NCBI RefSeq assembly: GCF_002878395.1
Contig: NW_025850773.1
Coordinates: 207,441-271,440, forward strand
Origin: Capsicum annuum
Lineage: Eukaryota > Streptophyta > Magnoliopsida > Solanales > Solanaceae
Direction: 5' to 3'
DNA: 64,000 nucleotides
Made by a program: the position numbers and the translations under genes. Shown in pieces: positions 32,545 to 45,120 of this stretch. Within the stretch, counting starts at the first letter, position 1, and each line of letters opens with the position of its first letter. The notes under the pieces are model-generated. The model saw only the letters and a list, made by a program, of their open reading frames with translations. It did no database searches and was not told where the DNA came from.

Positions 32545-35500
32545 TGTTTTGTGGAGAAATTTTTACTTTTGAAAGAGAATCGCCACTTATTTTTGAAAAG
32601 GAATTAAGAAAAACTTTATAAAACACTTTAATGATTCAAAATAGGAAAATCGTTCAAGTTTAGAGAATTCCGGGTAAGTGGTTTCTATTAATGTTTTAGG
32701 AAGGTGTTAGGCATTTAAAACATTCACTAACTTGCGGTTATCCGGACTGTTTGAAAATCATCTTTAATTAACTTCGAAAAGTGATTGATTTTTGGAACGA
32801 AAGAGATTTTGAAAATATTTTGGTGTTTATACAAAACTAGTTTTTTAGCGACTTAACTAAGGATTTAACTAGGTTCGCAAGAAGCACGTAAAACAAGTAA
32901 GCGAAAAGGAGAAGGGAAAAAGGAAAAGGGAGAAATAGTGATTAAGGCTCTTTAAGCCCAAAGTCGTCGCCCTTGTCCAAATCTAGTTGGGTCTTTGACC
33001 CATATTTTTTCACCTGTCCTAATTCTATGTTTTCGATCCCCTTTTGGCTTAATTTTCACTCCACCTATATTAAATACAACCTTGGCTTCATGGCCCAAAT
33101 GAATGAATAAAATAAATAAAGACAACAATAATTAAACAAAACGATATAACAAATGAGACTTTTGTCTCTTAGCTGCTTCAAGAACGGGACTTTAACCCAT
33201 TTCTTCTTCTTTCGACTCCCTATATTCATTGTGTCACGAGATTGATGTTGAATCTTCTCTAAGAGTTGACTCGTTGGAGATAACGAGCCTTAATGGCCGT
33301 GAAGAAAATGCAACGAGAAATTGAATCCATTTTTGGATTCAAAGCAAATAGTACATGTAGAGAAAAAGGGTAAGGATTAGGATCCAATGACAGTAAAAGA
33401 AAACAAAGCTATCGTTATAAAGGAATCATGCATAGATAAAGAAGCATCATGTAGATCACCAAAGTAGGAAATAGGAAATAAGGAAATGACCAGGAAAGCA
33501 ACATTAGTTAAATAGATGTTTGACATGGTTTGAAAACTTTGATGATTTGAAAAAATGTTGAACAGTAACTGAAGGGAAAAATGCAAACAACTACTGTGTA
33601 ATAGATCACTTGATTTTCAACCTAATATTAAATAATTCTGCAAGCATGGATACACCAGAAAATTCAAAGGCAGTCAAGTACATATAACGTGTACATAAAA
33701 CAATAAGTGAAGTGATTTGAGATCAACACTCTATCAAAACAGGGGAAAACATTTAAATTTTTGAACATGGGTAAACACTCTATAAATACAACAAGATATG
33801 ATGGAATCTCGGGTTAATTAACGAAATATCACCTAAGAGGGACAAATCGTCCTGAGACCTAATGACCTAGCTACTAATTACCTTACGTTACGAGCAAAAC
33901 TAAACAGGAGGATAGATAATCAAGTCAAGAAAACCATATACTAAACAGAGCATCGAGACTAAAGAGGAATATCTAGCTAAAACTACCACGCGTCAAGACA
34001 CGATATTCGAGTATAAACATGACATAATTTTTTATTCTAAAATGGTTTCCTAACCAAAACTAAACATGAATTTAGAGATTGAACACAAATTAAAAAACCT
34101 TTTGATACACATGACATCAAATTATCATGGACAGTGGCCTAAACAATAGGAAAAGATGAATCGAGATAATAAACCAGAAACGAAAAGCAAAGTTTCAACG
34201 ATATATGTGATGATTTGTACTACAAACTCACAAATAATCACCAACATCTATTAAGAGGTAGTATATTTAATGTAATTGCAGTGAAAATTTTGACATGAAC
34301 ACTGATTCAGCAAATAGCATAACAGTAGTCACAAACACATCCTAAGGACATCATAGCCAACTACAACAGACAATCCCAGCCTCATTCATGATAAACAGAT
34401 AACTACTTTTATGAAGAAAGAAGGGATGGAGCAGGAAACAATGGAATTGAAAGGGACCAGGGTGTGTTTACCTCCTTTGGAGCAGCAAAATGGGACAATG
34501 AGTTAATGATAGGATTCTGACCACCACCGAGAAACTAGAAACCTTGTAGCAGCTTCTTTCGAATCAATCTTTCAGAACAAAAGAAAAAAAATTCTCTACC
34601 CTTCAACTCTCAATTTTTATGAAGACCCCAAATTTTCTAATCCGAGAATTTTTTCAAACCCCCAAAGAAAGTTTTCCTCCCAAATTTCTCAGACAATTTT
34701 CGAACCTCCAAAGAGCTCTCAATTTTCGAATCTTTCGAACCCTAAGATTTCCAATCCAAAAGAAAATCCTTCTGAAAGAAGAGAAAAACGACCCCCAAGA
34801 ATTTTCTCAGCCCAAAATTCCGAACCCTCCAATCTCTAACTCCCAATTTTTGAAGCCCAAAAAAAATCCCTAAAATTCTTAACCTGAGAATTTCCGAACC
34901 TCCGTAGAAACTAGAAAATTTTCCTCTCTTTTGAGACTAACAATTTTTTGACCCCCAGAGTTTTCAACTCGAATTTCCTAACCTAAAATTTTCGAACCCC
35001 AAATTCCCACCCCTCTCTTATTTGCTCCTAAAACTGGCTTTATATAAAGAATGATCTAGGGTTCATTTTAAGATTTAACGGTGTGAAATGAATTCAAATA
35101 CGAAGTAATTTTGGGATTTTGAAAAAAGGATAAGAGAGTGAGTTGTATACTATTCGTACGAATTTGTTAAGAAATTTGGAATCTCCCAACGGTTAGCATT
35201 TGAGGAATGCATTTGAAGGTAATGGGTAGCATCCCCTAAAATATTCGATGTTCTTGTCTCATTCTAGGAATACAGAGACGTTGAGAGGAAAGTTTATCGG
35301 GTCGGTGGGTTTCCAAGTTCGGATTACTGGGTATCGGGCGATGGATGTTGTTCGAAGGGTTTGTTGGTGTTGTCGCGATTTGGGACTGTTCTTCATCATT
35401 CAAGCTGTTGTTTCTGCTATTTAAGAGAAAAGAGGGAAATGGGCCGGATTGGTGAGGGTACTGGGCTAGTAACATTAAAAGAAAAGGAGGTGGGTTGCTG

Positions 35501-36112
35501 GTTGGTCTTAAAATTGGGCCTGGATTGGTTTTGGTATCTTTTGGGCCTGTTAATGGGATTAAATTAATTGGTTCAACATTGGGGTCATTTAATAAATAAC
35601 CCCAATTGAATTAACAATTAGCTGAATCCATTTAAATTTTAGACAAATTGAAAATCAATTAGCCAATTGCATTGCAATTAAGGCCAATTTGATTTCACTT
35701 ATAGCCAAGTTTAATAGATTGACCAAATTAAGTCAAAATTTGATACAAATTAATACCCCCCTTAATCCTAAGCTTCTTGATTCGATAAAATCAAGCACAT
35801 ATTTATCCAAATAAATTATTTTTGAGAATAAGTTATATTTAAATCAAGATTTTGATCATTACATTTATTTTCAGAGATTATCCTTAATTAAAATTCGATA
35901 TTGATGAAAATGTTCATTTAAATGACATCATTTATACAATCTCGTATATGTAAATATGAAAATATATAATTATCACTTAAATAACAAATTTACCCCAAAT
36001 ACCTATTTTAAAATGCATTTATTTGGAAAAAATAATTGTTGTAATTTTATTTGAAAATCAAAGAACTTCGAGATTAAACGTAGTCGTGGAGGGCAAAAAT
36101 TAGGTGTTAACA
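32545..36112 (-). mobile_element. solo LTR of the Tat/Ogre-like family, inverted
   Basis: 3,568 bp flanked by perfect CTTGC duplications (32540-32544 and 36113-36117). Read on the minus strand it starts TGTTAACACCTAATTTTTGC like LTR1 and LTR2, carries a TATA box (TATATAAAG at 35041-35049 region), has GTCCGGATAACCGCAAGTTA near its end as LTR2 does, and ends CCACAAAACA. There is no primer site or internal region next to it, so it is an insertion reduced to one LTR. Its last bases differ from LTR1/LTR2, suggesting a sister subfamily. The open frames 34619-34873 and 35236-35567 are not genes. Confidence 0.87.
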
Positions 36113-36117
36113 CTTGC

Positions 36118-36483
36118 ATTCAGTAGATCTGCTATTTAATTATTTTTGCAAAAAGAGGAGAGTAATAGCGGCTAAGTCATTCAGATTACGATTATGAGTG
36201 TTTGTCACTTAAACTTGCATAAAGTTTAACTGTGGTCACCAGTAAGAGCGACATTGTGTCTATTAACTGTCTACCTTAAGTATATGTACATATAAAAAGC
36301 AAAAACACAGACAAACGGACTCAAGTGAAACTATTTTAAAATCATCGAAAGAGCTATTTCATATCATTTCATTGCCAGGAGGGCCATTTTATGCCATTTC
36401 TGCGAGGGCCATTTCATTCCATTGTCAAGAGGGCCATGCCAAGAGGGTCATTTCATGCTATGCCGAGAGGACTAAGTCTCCAT
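36118..36483 (+). mobile_element. internal region 1 of the scaffold, tail
   Basis: Resumes after the solo LTR. 36345-36475 is a degenerate repeat of GAGGGCCATTTCATGCC-like words. 36235-36310 (GAGCGACATTGTGTCTATTA) resembles 32350-32420, so part of the tail is itself duplicated. It ends at LTR2 without a clear polypurine tract. Confidence 0.6.
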
Positions 36484-39400
36484 TGTTGACACCTAATTTT
36501 TGTCCTCCACGACTAATTTAATCCTGAGTTTCTTCGATTTTTAATAAAATCAAAATATTTATTTCATCTGAATAAAAATTTTTCAAAATATTTTTAGTAC
36601 GTGATTTTGTCATTTTAAGTAGCAATTATATATTATCGTGTTCAGTTATACGAGATTATATAATTTGATTACTTAAATATTTATTCCATGAAATATTAAA
36701 TTTTAATTAAGGATTATTATAAAAATAAATATAATAATTAAAATCTTGATTTTAATATAATTTATCATCAAAATAATTTATTTGGATAAATATGCATTTT
36801 ATTTTATTAGGTCAAGAAGTTTGGGATTAAAAGAAGTATTAATTCGTATCGAATTTCAATTTAGTTTAGCCAATCTTTTAGATTTGACAATAATTGAAAT
36901 TAAATTGGCCATAATTCCAATGCAATTCGTCAATTAATTTTTAATTTGGTCAAAATTAAATAAATATGGCTAAATTTTAAATATCAATTGGGGTTATATT
37001 TTAAATAAACCCAAAATTTCCAAAATCTCTTGTAACTTATACCCAATTCCCAACAAAAAATAATTTCAAATTGTACTACATTATACTATTTTCCCTAACT
37101 TTGTCCTTTTCCAATTTTGAAATTAAAAAATTATACTATATTGTACAATTCCCCCAACCTTTTTCCCTTTTCCAAATTCCAATTTGGAAATCCAAAAATT
37201 GTACTAGATTGTACAATTTTCCTCTAAATCATCTTCCACCACACCTTATCTTTAATTTTTAAATTCCAAAAACACCCCTAAAAACTTTCTCCCACATTGG
37301 TAAATTAATAGAAATAGATCCCTATCCTTTCCTATAAATACTATCACTATTTTGGTAGAAAAATGAAGTCTCAAAGCCTCAAAGAATTGAAAAGCTTTTG
37401 AACAAATAGTTGAAATTTTGTTAGTGAAAAAAAAAGAAGTCTCAAGGTTGAAAAAAAAGCTTTTAGCAAAGAAGAGTTTTTATTTTAGTAAAAAAATTTC
37501 CTTTTTCATGAAATTCATGAGATAATCGAAGTTCTCAAAAGATTGCTTTCCAGTGGTGATCAAGACTCCGAAGAAAGCTTGAAGTCCCATGTTGCTTCCC
37601 CAAAAAGGGTGAACACACCTTTCCCTTTTATCTTAGTTTTATTATCATTTTCTTCTTTATCTTTTTCTTCTTCATTGTTCATAGTTATAATTTTGTTTGC
37701 TGGGATTGTTTGTTGTAGACGGCCTTGAAGGTCATAGGACGTTGTGGTATCGATATTATGATTATTTTCATGTTCACGATATAAAAATGAGCTAGCAATA
37801 ATTGTACATGCCTTTTTGATTTTATTCTTTGATTATTATAGATAAAGTTTCAATCTTTGCTTAAAAAAGATGTACTTATGCTATGTTTAAATTCATTTTT
37901 GACGGATATATTTATTTTTAGCATGTAAAGTTGTTTTCTTTATGTTGAAAATAATAGTTAATATTGATTGTTTATTTTTTTATTCTTTGATTATTAATGA
38001 TGCAGTTTCAATCTTTGCTTAAAAGATGTACTCATGTCTTGTCTGACTCATTGTTGGTGAATATGTTTGTTTTTAGCATGTAAAGTTGTTTCCTTTATGT
38101 TGTAATGAATAGTTAATATTGATTGTTTCTCCTTTTTTTATTCTTTGATTATTATAGATAAGTTTCAATCTTTCCTTAAAAGATGTTCACACGTCTTGTC
38201 TAAACTCATTGTTGGTGAATATGTTTGTTTTTAGCATGTAAAGTTATTTTATTTATGTTGAAAAGCATTGTTAATATTGATTTCTTTGCCTTTTAGGTTT
38301 ATTATTTTATTATTATGTATAAAGTTTTGATCTTTACTCAAAAGACGTATTCATGCCATGTTTATATTCATTGTTAGCGGATATGTTTTTTATAGCATGT
38401 TAAGTTGTTTCTTTTATGTTGGAAAAATAGTTAATATTGTTTGTTTCGCCTTAATAAAAATAGTAATTGAGTAAGTCATGAACTTGTCATTTTCTTGCTA
38501 ATTATTTTAATGGATTTCGAAATCTTTATATAAGAGATGAGTACCAGCTTTATTTTCCATCCAAGATGTTTATTCATTTTTTTTTTCGCATGTTGTTAAT
38601 TTGTCAAAATGATGAGAAAGTTTGGATTTTTGTGGCTAAATAGAATTATTTAGATATTCTCGAGTCTTGCATAGTATGATTGTTGAACGATATTTCACTT
38701 TTAGAGATGCTAAACTTTTCTTCTAATTTTCTTACTCCTTTTGGATAGTTATAAGTGTTCTTTGTGTGTGTAAAAACTTGATTCATGTCTCTCTTTGAGT
38801 CATAATGTCAAAATAATCAACGATGTCTTAGAACGATAAATCATAGGTCGTTACATGTTTTCCCTAAAGTTTGTCACGACTTAGATTTATGAATCTTCGT
38901 TAATTTCTCCTTAATTGAAATTTAAAGATTCACTTTCTTGAAAAGTTCACCTTTATTTTCTTTTGTTATATGGATTAGTTTCTATGTTTGTTCAATTTTA
39001 GAAGTCATGGGTATTTTTCTTATCGCCTGATACCTTTACTCTCGTAAACTTGCATTGTTTGTTTTCTCATTAATTCATTGAATATGGCCTTCTTCCTTTT
39101 GCCCCTTTTCATTCTTATATGAACATAAATCATGAGGCATGTAAGTGGGCATTTTATTTGTTGAATCTCATTCTTGTGCAAGTGTTCTTATCATTGTCAT
39201 TCAAAAATTGATTCTCGATAGTTTCTTTTGCTTTGAAATATGTCACTTTTATGTCTTGAACGTATATTAATTTCTTTGCATGCAAAAAATGTCTTGAGTC
39301 CAAATGGACTCCTCTCCTCTTGCATTTAGTAATGAGCCAATGAGGCCCACCTCTTCGAGTCAAGTTCGAAGTTTAAACCCAAGGTCAACTATATGGCATG

Positions 39401-40145
39401 CGGGTGCTAGAAGATAGATGAAGAAGGAAAATAGGTCAAAACCCATTGATGAGGTCACTAAGAGACTTGAAAAGTCTCGATTTTTATTATTGTCTTTTTT
39501 TATTTATTCATTTAATCATTTACTTATTCATTTATTTTGGGCCTCGAAGCCAAAGTTGTAAATTAATACAGGTGAAGTCGATTATGGGCCAAAAGGTCAG
39601 AAAAATAGTTTAGGACAGGTTTTGGGCCAAAAGCCTGATATTTAGATTAGGACAGGTGTAGGTGGGCCAAAAGTCCAATTAGATTAAGACTGGGATGATA
39701 GATTCGGGCTTACGAGCCTAAGTCTTCTATTTCTTCTATTTCCCCTTTACGTGCTTATTTGCTTAGACTTAGTTAAATTCCCTACTGAGTCATCAAAATT
39801 TATACAAGTCTTTTCTAAAACCATTTTTTTTCAAAAAACCAACTTCTCTTTTCAAAGTTTGTCAAAGGTAGTTTTCAAATAGTCCGGATAACCGCAAGTT
39901 AGCGGAAATTTTAGGTGCCTTAAAAACCTTTTTAAGATGTTAATAAGAACCTCTTACCCGAAATTTTCTTAAAAGCCTAAGTTTTTTTTTCTGTTTTAAG
40001 ATTTAGGATTTTCCTTAAAAGTTTTCTTAATTTTTTTCAAATAAATTAAGTGGCGACTCTGTAAATTTTTTAAATTATTTTGAAATAGTTTAAAAAGTCA
40101 AAATTATTGTTTTTCCAACCCTTCGAGTTAAAAAGGGATAAAACA
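36484..40145 (+). mobile_element. LTR2 of the Tat/Ogre-like scaffold
   Basis: 3.66 kb, from TGTTGACACCTAATTTTTG to GGGATAAAACA. It has a TATA box near 37337 (CCTATAAATAC). It closes internal region 1 on its left and is followed at once by a primer site and internal region 2 on its right, so one LTR serves two copies. It carries a 4-unit tandem repeat (37822-38456) that I do not see in LTR1. No gene; the open frames 37071-37262, 37543-37728 and 39154-39363 are random. Confidence 0.82.
37822..38456 (+). repeat. ~159-bp tandem repeat, four units, inside LTR2
   Basis: Units start near 37822, 37980, 38138 and 38299. Each runs TTATTCTTTGATTATTA, then AGTTTCAATCTTTGCTTAAA, then TTTTTAGCATGTAAAGTTGT, then AGTTAATATTGATTG. 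Confidence 0.87.
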
Positions 40146-41610
40146 GAAATGGCGACTCTTCTGGGGATTTGAACTAGGTTCTGACCAAATGTTTGAAATT
40201 GTCTTTTTGACTAACTGTTATAGTGTTTATGTGCTTATATGTTTAAACTCAACAAAATTAAACTGTTGCATTTCATAGCATACTTCCCATTTGAAATATA
40301 AATTGTTTGGGGTTTCGTGGATGTCCCGGCTCCTGTTGTTCAACTCCAAATAAAGTGTTGGAAATACAATGATATATTAGCATGCGAGGCATCTGATGGC
40401 TGTTTGTATTTTCAAATCCAAGTCGTCCACTTGTGACCCTGGTTCAAACCCACTCTAGACACCCAGGATATATCTAAACCAAAACCTTTTTTAGGCATAA
40501 GCCTAGGACGACTCAATATCCGAAGGGGGTATTGGGCCCATTAGAAAACTTGCCTTGTGTTTATTGATCCCGAATCAATTACAGACGAATCATATTTATG
40601 TGTTGGAGAAATATATGTTTGTTTAATTTAATCTATTATATTTTGGGGGTTGGGAGAAGGCTTGCTTTGCTTACTTTTATGTAAGGACGCCTCAATCATA
40701 CACCAATTGAGGGAGGAATTGAAGTAAGCCAAGCAAGAAATTGATCGATTTGGACAGTTGCATCTAGAGCACAGTTATATGAAAATCACTGGATCATCAA
40801 CGGATGTCCACAATGACAATAAATGGACAAAACCAAGAGGGCGAAGGCCGATGGAAGAGCATTTAGGAGCTAGTATTTCCTATCCCCTGCGCAAGACATT
40901 ATTTTTTTCTCATGTTATTTTCCCTTTCCCTAAAGATTATATCCTTTTGTGCAACTTTTGTAGGCATTTATGCCATTTATATACACCTATGAAGGTTTTT
41001 GAGGGATAATGGATTGGTTTTAAAAAACATATACTTTTTTCAAATATATTAGGACAACCCTTAGATAAAAAAGGTCACCCAATTAGGATGCACGTTTATT
41101 ACTATATACTTCTGTGATATACTGTTTATGTGCTTATACATGTTATGTTGATTCAAATCAAAAGAGAATTTATCCAATCCCATTTGCCACAAAGCATCTC
41201 TAGGCAAAAATATATCCCACTATACAAAAGTCCAACCAAACATACTCCAAGTCTCCCAAGTTTCTCAAAAAATTCCGTAGACATTCTTAAAACTTTCAAA
41301 ATGCTCGCTACCATTTTAGGAAAGTTGACTTAAGATCCAAAAAAAGCCACTATCGCTTCAAAATACGTAGGATTTCTCCGCCGTGGGATACGTAGGCAGC
41401 CTTTTGGCCCGGCTCTATCTTCATAAACTCTGTTGTCCTCCGCTTTATTGAAAGAAGAAATAAGATTAAAAAGAAGAAAAGTTGAGCCTTCCTGATGAAT
41501 TCCACCAGTCCATATCATTGAGCAAAATCCTATTCATTGAAATTCTTGAGTCATCGTTACTTCATGGATCAATTTGCATGAGATGGGAAATAAATCTATG
41601 TGTTTTCTTC
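40146..41610 (+). mobile_element. internal region 2 of the scaffold, left part
   Basis: Parallels internal region 1 from its primer site on, but the gag-like stretch (about 27490-28740 in copy 1) is missing: the sequence goes from a match of 27470 straight to a match of about 28750 (GTGGGATACGTAGGCAGCC near 41382). It is interrupted after 41610 by an Athila-like element and continues at 62511. Confidence 0.72.
40150..40167 (+). other. primer-binding site, tRNA-Arg type (copy 2)
   Basis: TGGCGACTCTTCTGGGGA follows LTR2, two bases off the Ogre/Tat consensus. Confidence 0.78.
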
Positions 41611-43021
41611 TAATGTTCCAGCTTTTGACGGAATATTTTACATATTTTTCTTAGGATGATTATACATTTTCAAGAAACTGATGTGTATTTAATACTGGGT
41701 TTGAGTGTTTTCAGGGTAAAGAGTTAGTTGAAGGAAAAATCTAGAAAAATAGCAAAAAAAGGTCACTGACGATCCAACTGGAGGACCGTCAGACATGCGA
41801 CAAACCTCTGGAGTGACTGTCAGAGCTAAATAGAATGCTCTAAGTGAAGAAATCATACGACGGTCCAAGTGGTGGAATGTCAATATTTCGACGGACCGCC
41901 AACTTGGCCATCAGGCTTAACCAGAAGTTAGGCTTCCAGAAGATCCAACAACGGACCACGCGATGGACCGCCAGTCCAGCGACGGTCTACCAATATAACC
42001 ATTAGCCCTAAATAGAACCTAACATTCCAGGACTATCAGTGACGGCCTATGCAATGGACCGCCAGTCTTCCAATGGGCCGCCGTCCTAATCGTCAACTTG
42101 GATGCGGTTTTTTTTCTTTTGAATTTTAAATTCTCTATACTTGGAAACATATAAATACCCAATTTTAAGTTTTATTTGGTATCTTTATCATATTTTTCAA
42201 CCTTTAACACTATTGCAAGCAGTATTCTTTAAGAAACAGCTAAAATTGTGGATCTAAACATATTATTCATATTTTTATCTGAAGATTGAAGAACAAATCT
42301 TTGATTCCTTGTAAGTATTTTTTGAATCTATTTATGAGAAGTACAATGATTCTTTCTTGTTCTTCTATGAAAATGTGTGGCTAAGCTCTCATAACTAGGG
42401 TTATGGGAGCCTTGATGTGAAAAACTAATTGGGGTTGTGAGAATGTTTATTTTCCTTGATTAACTAAGGTTTCATGAACCCTTCTTCACAATAATGATCT
42501 TTCTTGGTTGCAAACTTGAAGGGTGAACCCAAGAGCACCACTTGTTTGAATAGAAAAGTATTTTTTGGGAAAAAGAAAAGGTTTACATGAAATCTAGAGG
42601 CTTTAACCTTTGGGTTAAGGGTCGATTCCTTAACGGAATCAACCCACATGAGAAGAATAATTGAATAAGTTAATGAATTCTTTAAGTTTGAGAGAATTGA
42701 AGGATAATATATTCGTTTAGGTTGTGAAACAAATGGTTAAATTATAGGATTCAATAACTCTTGCAACTATGGTGAGTAATTGAAAATTCAAAATAATTCA
42801 CAACCCTAGCTGCTTGAATATCTCGGTAACCATAACTATAGTTTATCTATTTCCATTGAATTACTATTTGCAATAATAACCACTGTCTGGATCATTCTAC
42901 ATTACTAATAACGAGAAAAAAATGACAAACTTAAACTTCCTTTTTAATTTGGAACCTTTGATCAATAGTCTAATAACAACCACAACACTTAGTGAACTCA
43001 GTATTCCTTGTGGGATTTGAC
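41611..43021 (+). repeat. 5' LTR of the Athila-like element 2, truncated
   Basis: Matches the 3' LTR from its start to TATTCCTTGTGGGATTTGAC. About 80 bases of LTR end, the primer site, leader and most of gag are then missing. It holds many GACGGTCC/GGACCGTC words (about 41760-42090) upstream of the TATA box TATAAATA (42150-42157). Confidence 0.83.
42150..42157 (+). promoter_or_regulatory. TATA box of the Athila-like element 2 LTR
   Basis: CATATAAATACCC, conserved in the 3' LTR near 61618-61625, following the GACGGTCC-type repeats. Confidence 0.6.
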
Positions 43022-43680
43022 AGTAAATGTACCTTTAGTAGAGGCATTAGAACAGATGCCTAGGTATGATAAGTTTATGAAAGACCTAGTGACAAATAAG
43101 AGAGCAATGATTTATGAACTAGAAGATAATCTTTATTATTGTGGTGCTATTTCAATAAGGTCTCTGGTACAAAAGAAAGCGGACCCAAGAGCATTCACGA
43201 TTCCTTATACTATTTGGTCTCTTGATTTTTCTAAGGACTTGTATGATTTAGGAGCGAGAATAAACCTGATGCCACTTGCTATTTATAAAAAACTGGGTTT
43301 GGGAGACCCCACACCCACAAACATATGACTAGTGATGGCAGACAGGTCGGTAAAGCCGCCAGTTGGTATTTTGTATGATGTTCTAGTGAAGGTGGCCATC
43401 TTCATATTTCTTGCAGATTTCATTATTCTAGATTGTGAGGTGAATTTTGAGGTGTCCATAATCTTAGGTTGACCTTTCCTTGCAACTGGAGGTGTGCTTA
43501 TTGATTTGCGAGCTCATGAGCTTCTATTCAGGCTAAATGATGAAGTGGTTAGATTTGATAAGTTCTAATATATGAAGCAGTACAAGGATATGAGTGTGTT
43601 ATCTATTATTAATATTTATTATGAAGATTAGCAGAAGGTGCCGATAGAGGATTTGTTATTGAGCCCTTAACTGCAATTCT
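43022..43680 (+). pseudogene. gag end and aspartic protease, Athila-like
   Basis: The frame 43008-43328 begins in leftover LTR sequence (MWDLT) and runs into real pol sequence: VPLVEALEQMPRYDKFMKDL, then SLVQKKADPRAFTIPYTI, then the protease site DLGARINLMPLAIYKKLGLG (Asp codon near 43245; the usual Ser of D-x-G-A-S is Arg). After a TGA the same frame continues with [17 protein letters not shown] and [18 protein letters not shown], again with stops. It is inactive: the true start and gag are deleted and several stops follow. Confidence 0.72.
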
Positions 43681-43769
43681 GATGAATTTTTATAGTGAAG
43701 GTATTAAAGAGTATGATGATACTATTTGTGCTTTGAAGGGAATGGGATCATAGTCTTATTCTCCTAATA

Positions 43770-44970
43770 AGCTTGATTGGATCTTAAATATCGCCCAACA
43801 CCACTGACTAAGCCATCTATTGAGGAGCCACTGGTGTTGGAGTTGAAGGAATTGCCAGGGTATCTTTTGTATGTGTATCTAGGCAGTGGTAACATATTAC
43901 TTGTGATTATTATGGATGATTTGGGTGATAAGAAGGTGGAGTTACTTATTTCAGTACTTCGGAGGTACAAAAAGGCAATAGGGTAGACTATTTTAGATAT
44001 TATTGGCATACCACCAAGTATTTGCACTCACAAAATTTCAGTTGGAGGAAGACTGCACATTAATAACTGAGCACCAATGCCGTCTTAACCCACCTATACA
44101 AGAGGTGGTTAAGAAAAAGATGATTAAATAGCTTGATACAAGAGTTGCATATCCCATTTTAGATAGTAAGTGGGTAAGCCCTTTCTAATGTGTGTCCAAG
44201 AAAGGAGGCATGACTGTTGTAGTAAATGAGAAGAATGAGTTGATTTCGCTCAGACCTGTGATCGGGTGGAGAGTTTTTATGGACTATTGGAAGCTCAACT
44301 CATGGATGTTGAAGAACCACTTCCCAATGCCTTTTAAGGATCAGATGCTTGATTGATTGGGGGGAAGAGGTTGGTATTATTTTTTGGATGGGTATTCTAG
44401 TTATAATCAGATTTTTATAGCCCTGGAGGATCAGGAGAAGACGATATTCACTTGCTTGTATGGTGCTTTTGCTTTCAAGAGGATGCCATTTGGTTTATAT
44501 AATGCTCCTGCTACCTTTCGAAGGTGCATAATGTCTATTTTGTTTATGGATGATTTTTCTATGGTAGGTGATTCATTTGATCTTTGTTTGGTGAATCTGA
44601 GTAGAGCCTTGTAGCGGTGTGAAGAGTTTAACCTTGTGCTTAATTGGGAAAAATGCCACTTCATGGTGAAGGAGGGCATTGTCCTTGGCCATAAAATTTC
44701 AGCCAAGGGGATTGAGTTTGATCTAGCTAAGGTCGAGGTTATTGAGAAACTACCACCTCCCATTTCATTAAAAAGGGTACGTAGGTTCCTTGGTCACATG
44801 GGCTTCTATCGGAGATTTATTAAGGACTTCTCAAAAATTGCAAATCCACTTTGTAAACTTTTGGAGAAGGAGGCTAAGTTTAACTTTGATGATGATTGCT
44901 TGAAGACATTTGAATGTACTAAAGAGAAGTTAGTTGGCGTCCCTATTATTGTTGCACCAGATAAATTGAC
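43770..44970 (+). pseudogene. reverse transcriptase, Athila-like
   Basis: Recognisable parts in order: PTKPSIEEPLVLELKELPGY-type linker; VAYPILDSKWVSPF (near 44145); VVNEKNELISLRPVIGWRVF; DYWKLNSWMLKNHFPMPF; YYFLDGYSSYNQIFIALEDQ (44370-44430); FAFKRMPFGLYNAPATFRRC (near 44470-44527); the catalytic FMDDFSMVGDS (FMDD codons 44543-44554); LVLNWEKCHFMVKEGIVLGH (44634 on); and RVRRFLGHMGFYRRFIKDFS. Between MSI and LFMDD about ten residues usual in this family are missing. Stops at several points (for example 44353 and 44612) make it inactive. Confidence 0.8.
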
Positions 44971-45120
44971 CACGCAACCTTGAGATATTTGATAGCGAAA
45001 AAGGATGCAAAACCAAGGTTGATTAGATGGGTGTTGCTACTTCAAGAATTTGACTTTGAAGTCAAAGATCGAAAGGTTTGTAAAAATCAAGTTGCAGACC
45101 ACTTGTCTAGACTTGAGGGA
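44971..45120 (+). pseudogene. RNase H remnant
   Basis: After APDKLTTQP the frame stops, and the next recognisable sequence is already the end of the domain: [20 protein letters not shown], then [20 protein letters not shown]. The bulk of RNase H with its catalytic acidic residues is deleted. Confidence 0.7.

Noticed and set aside
34619..35567. Several frames inside the inverted solo LTR
   Set aside because: They follow the low-complexity AATTTTCGAACCC repeats and LTR sequence; none looks like a protein.
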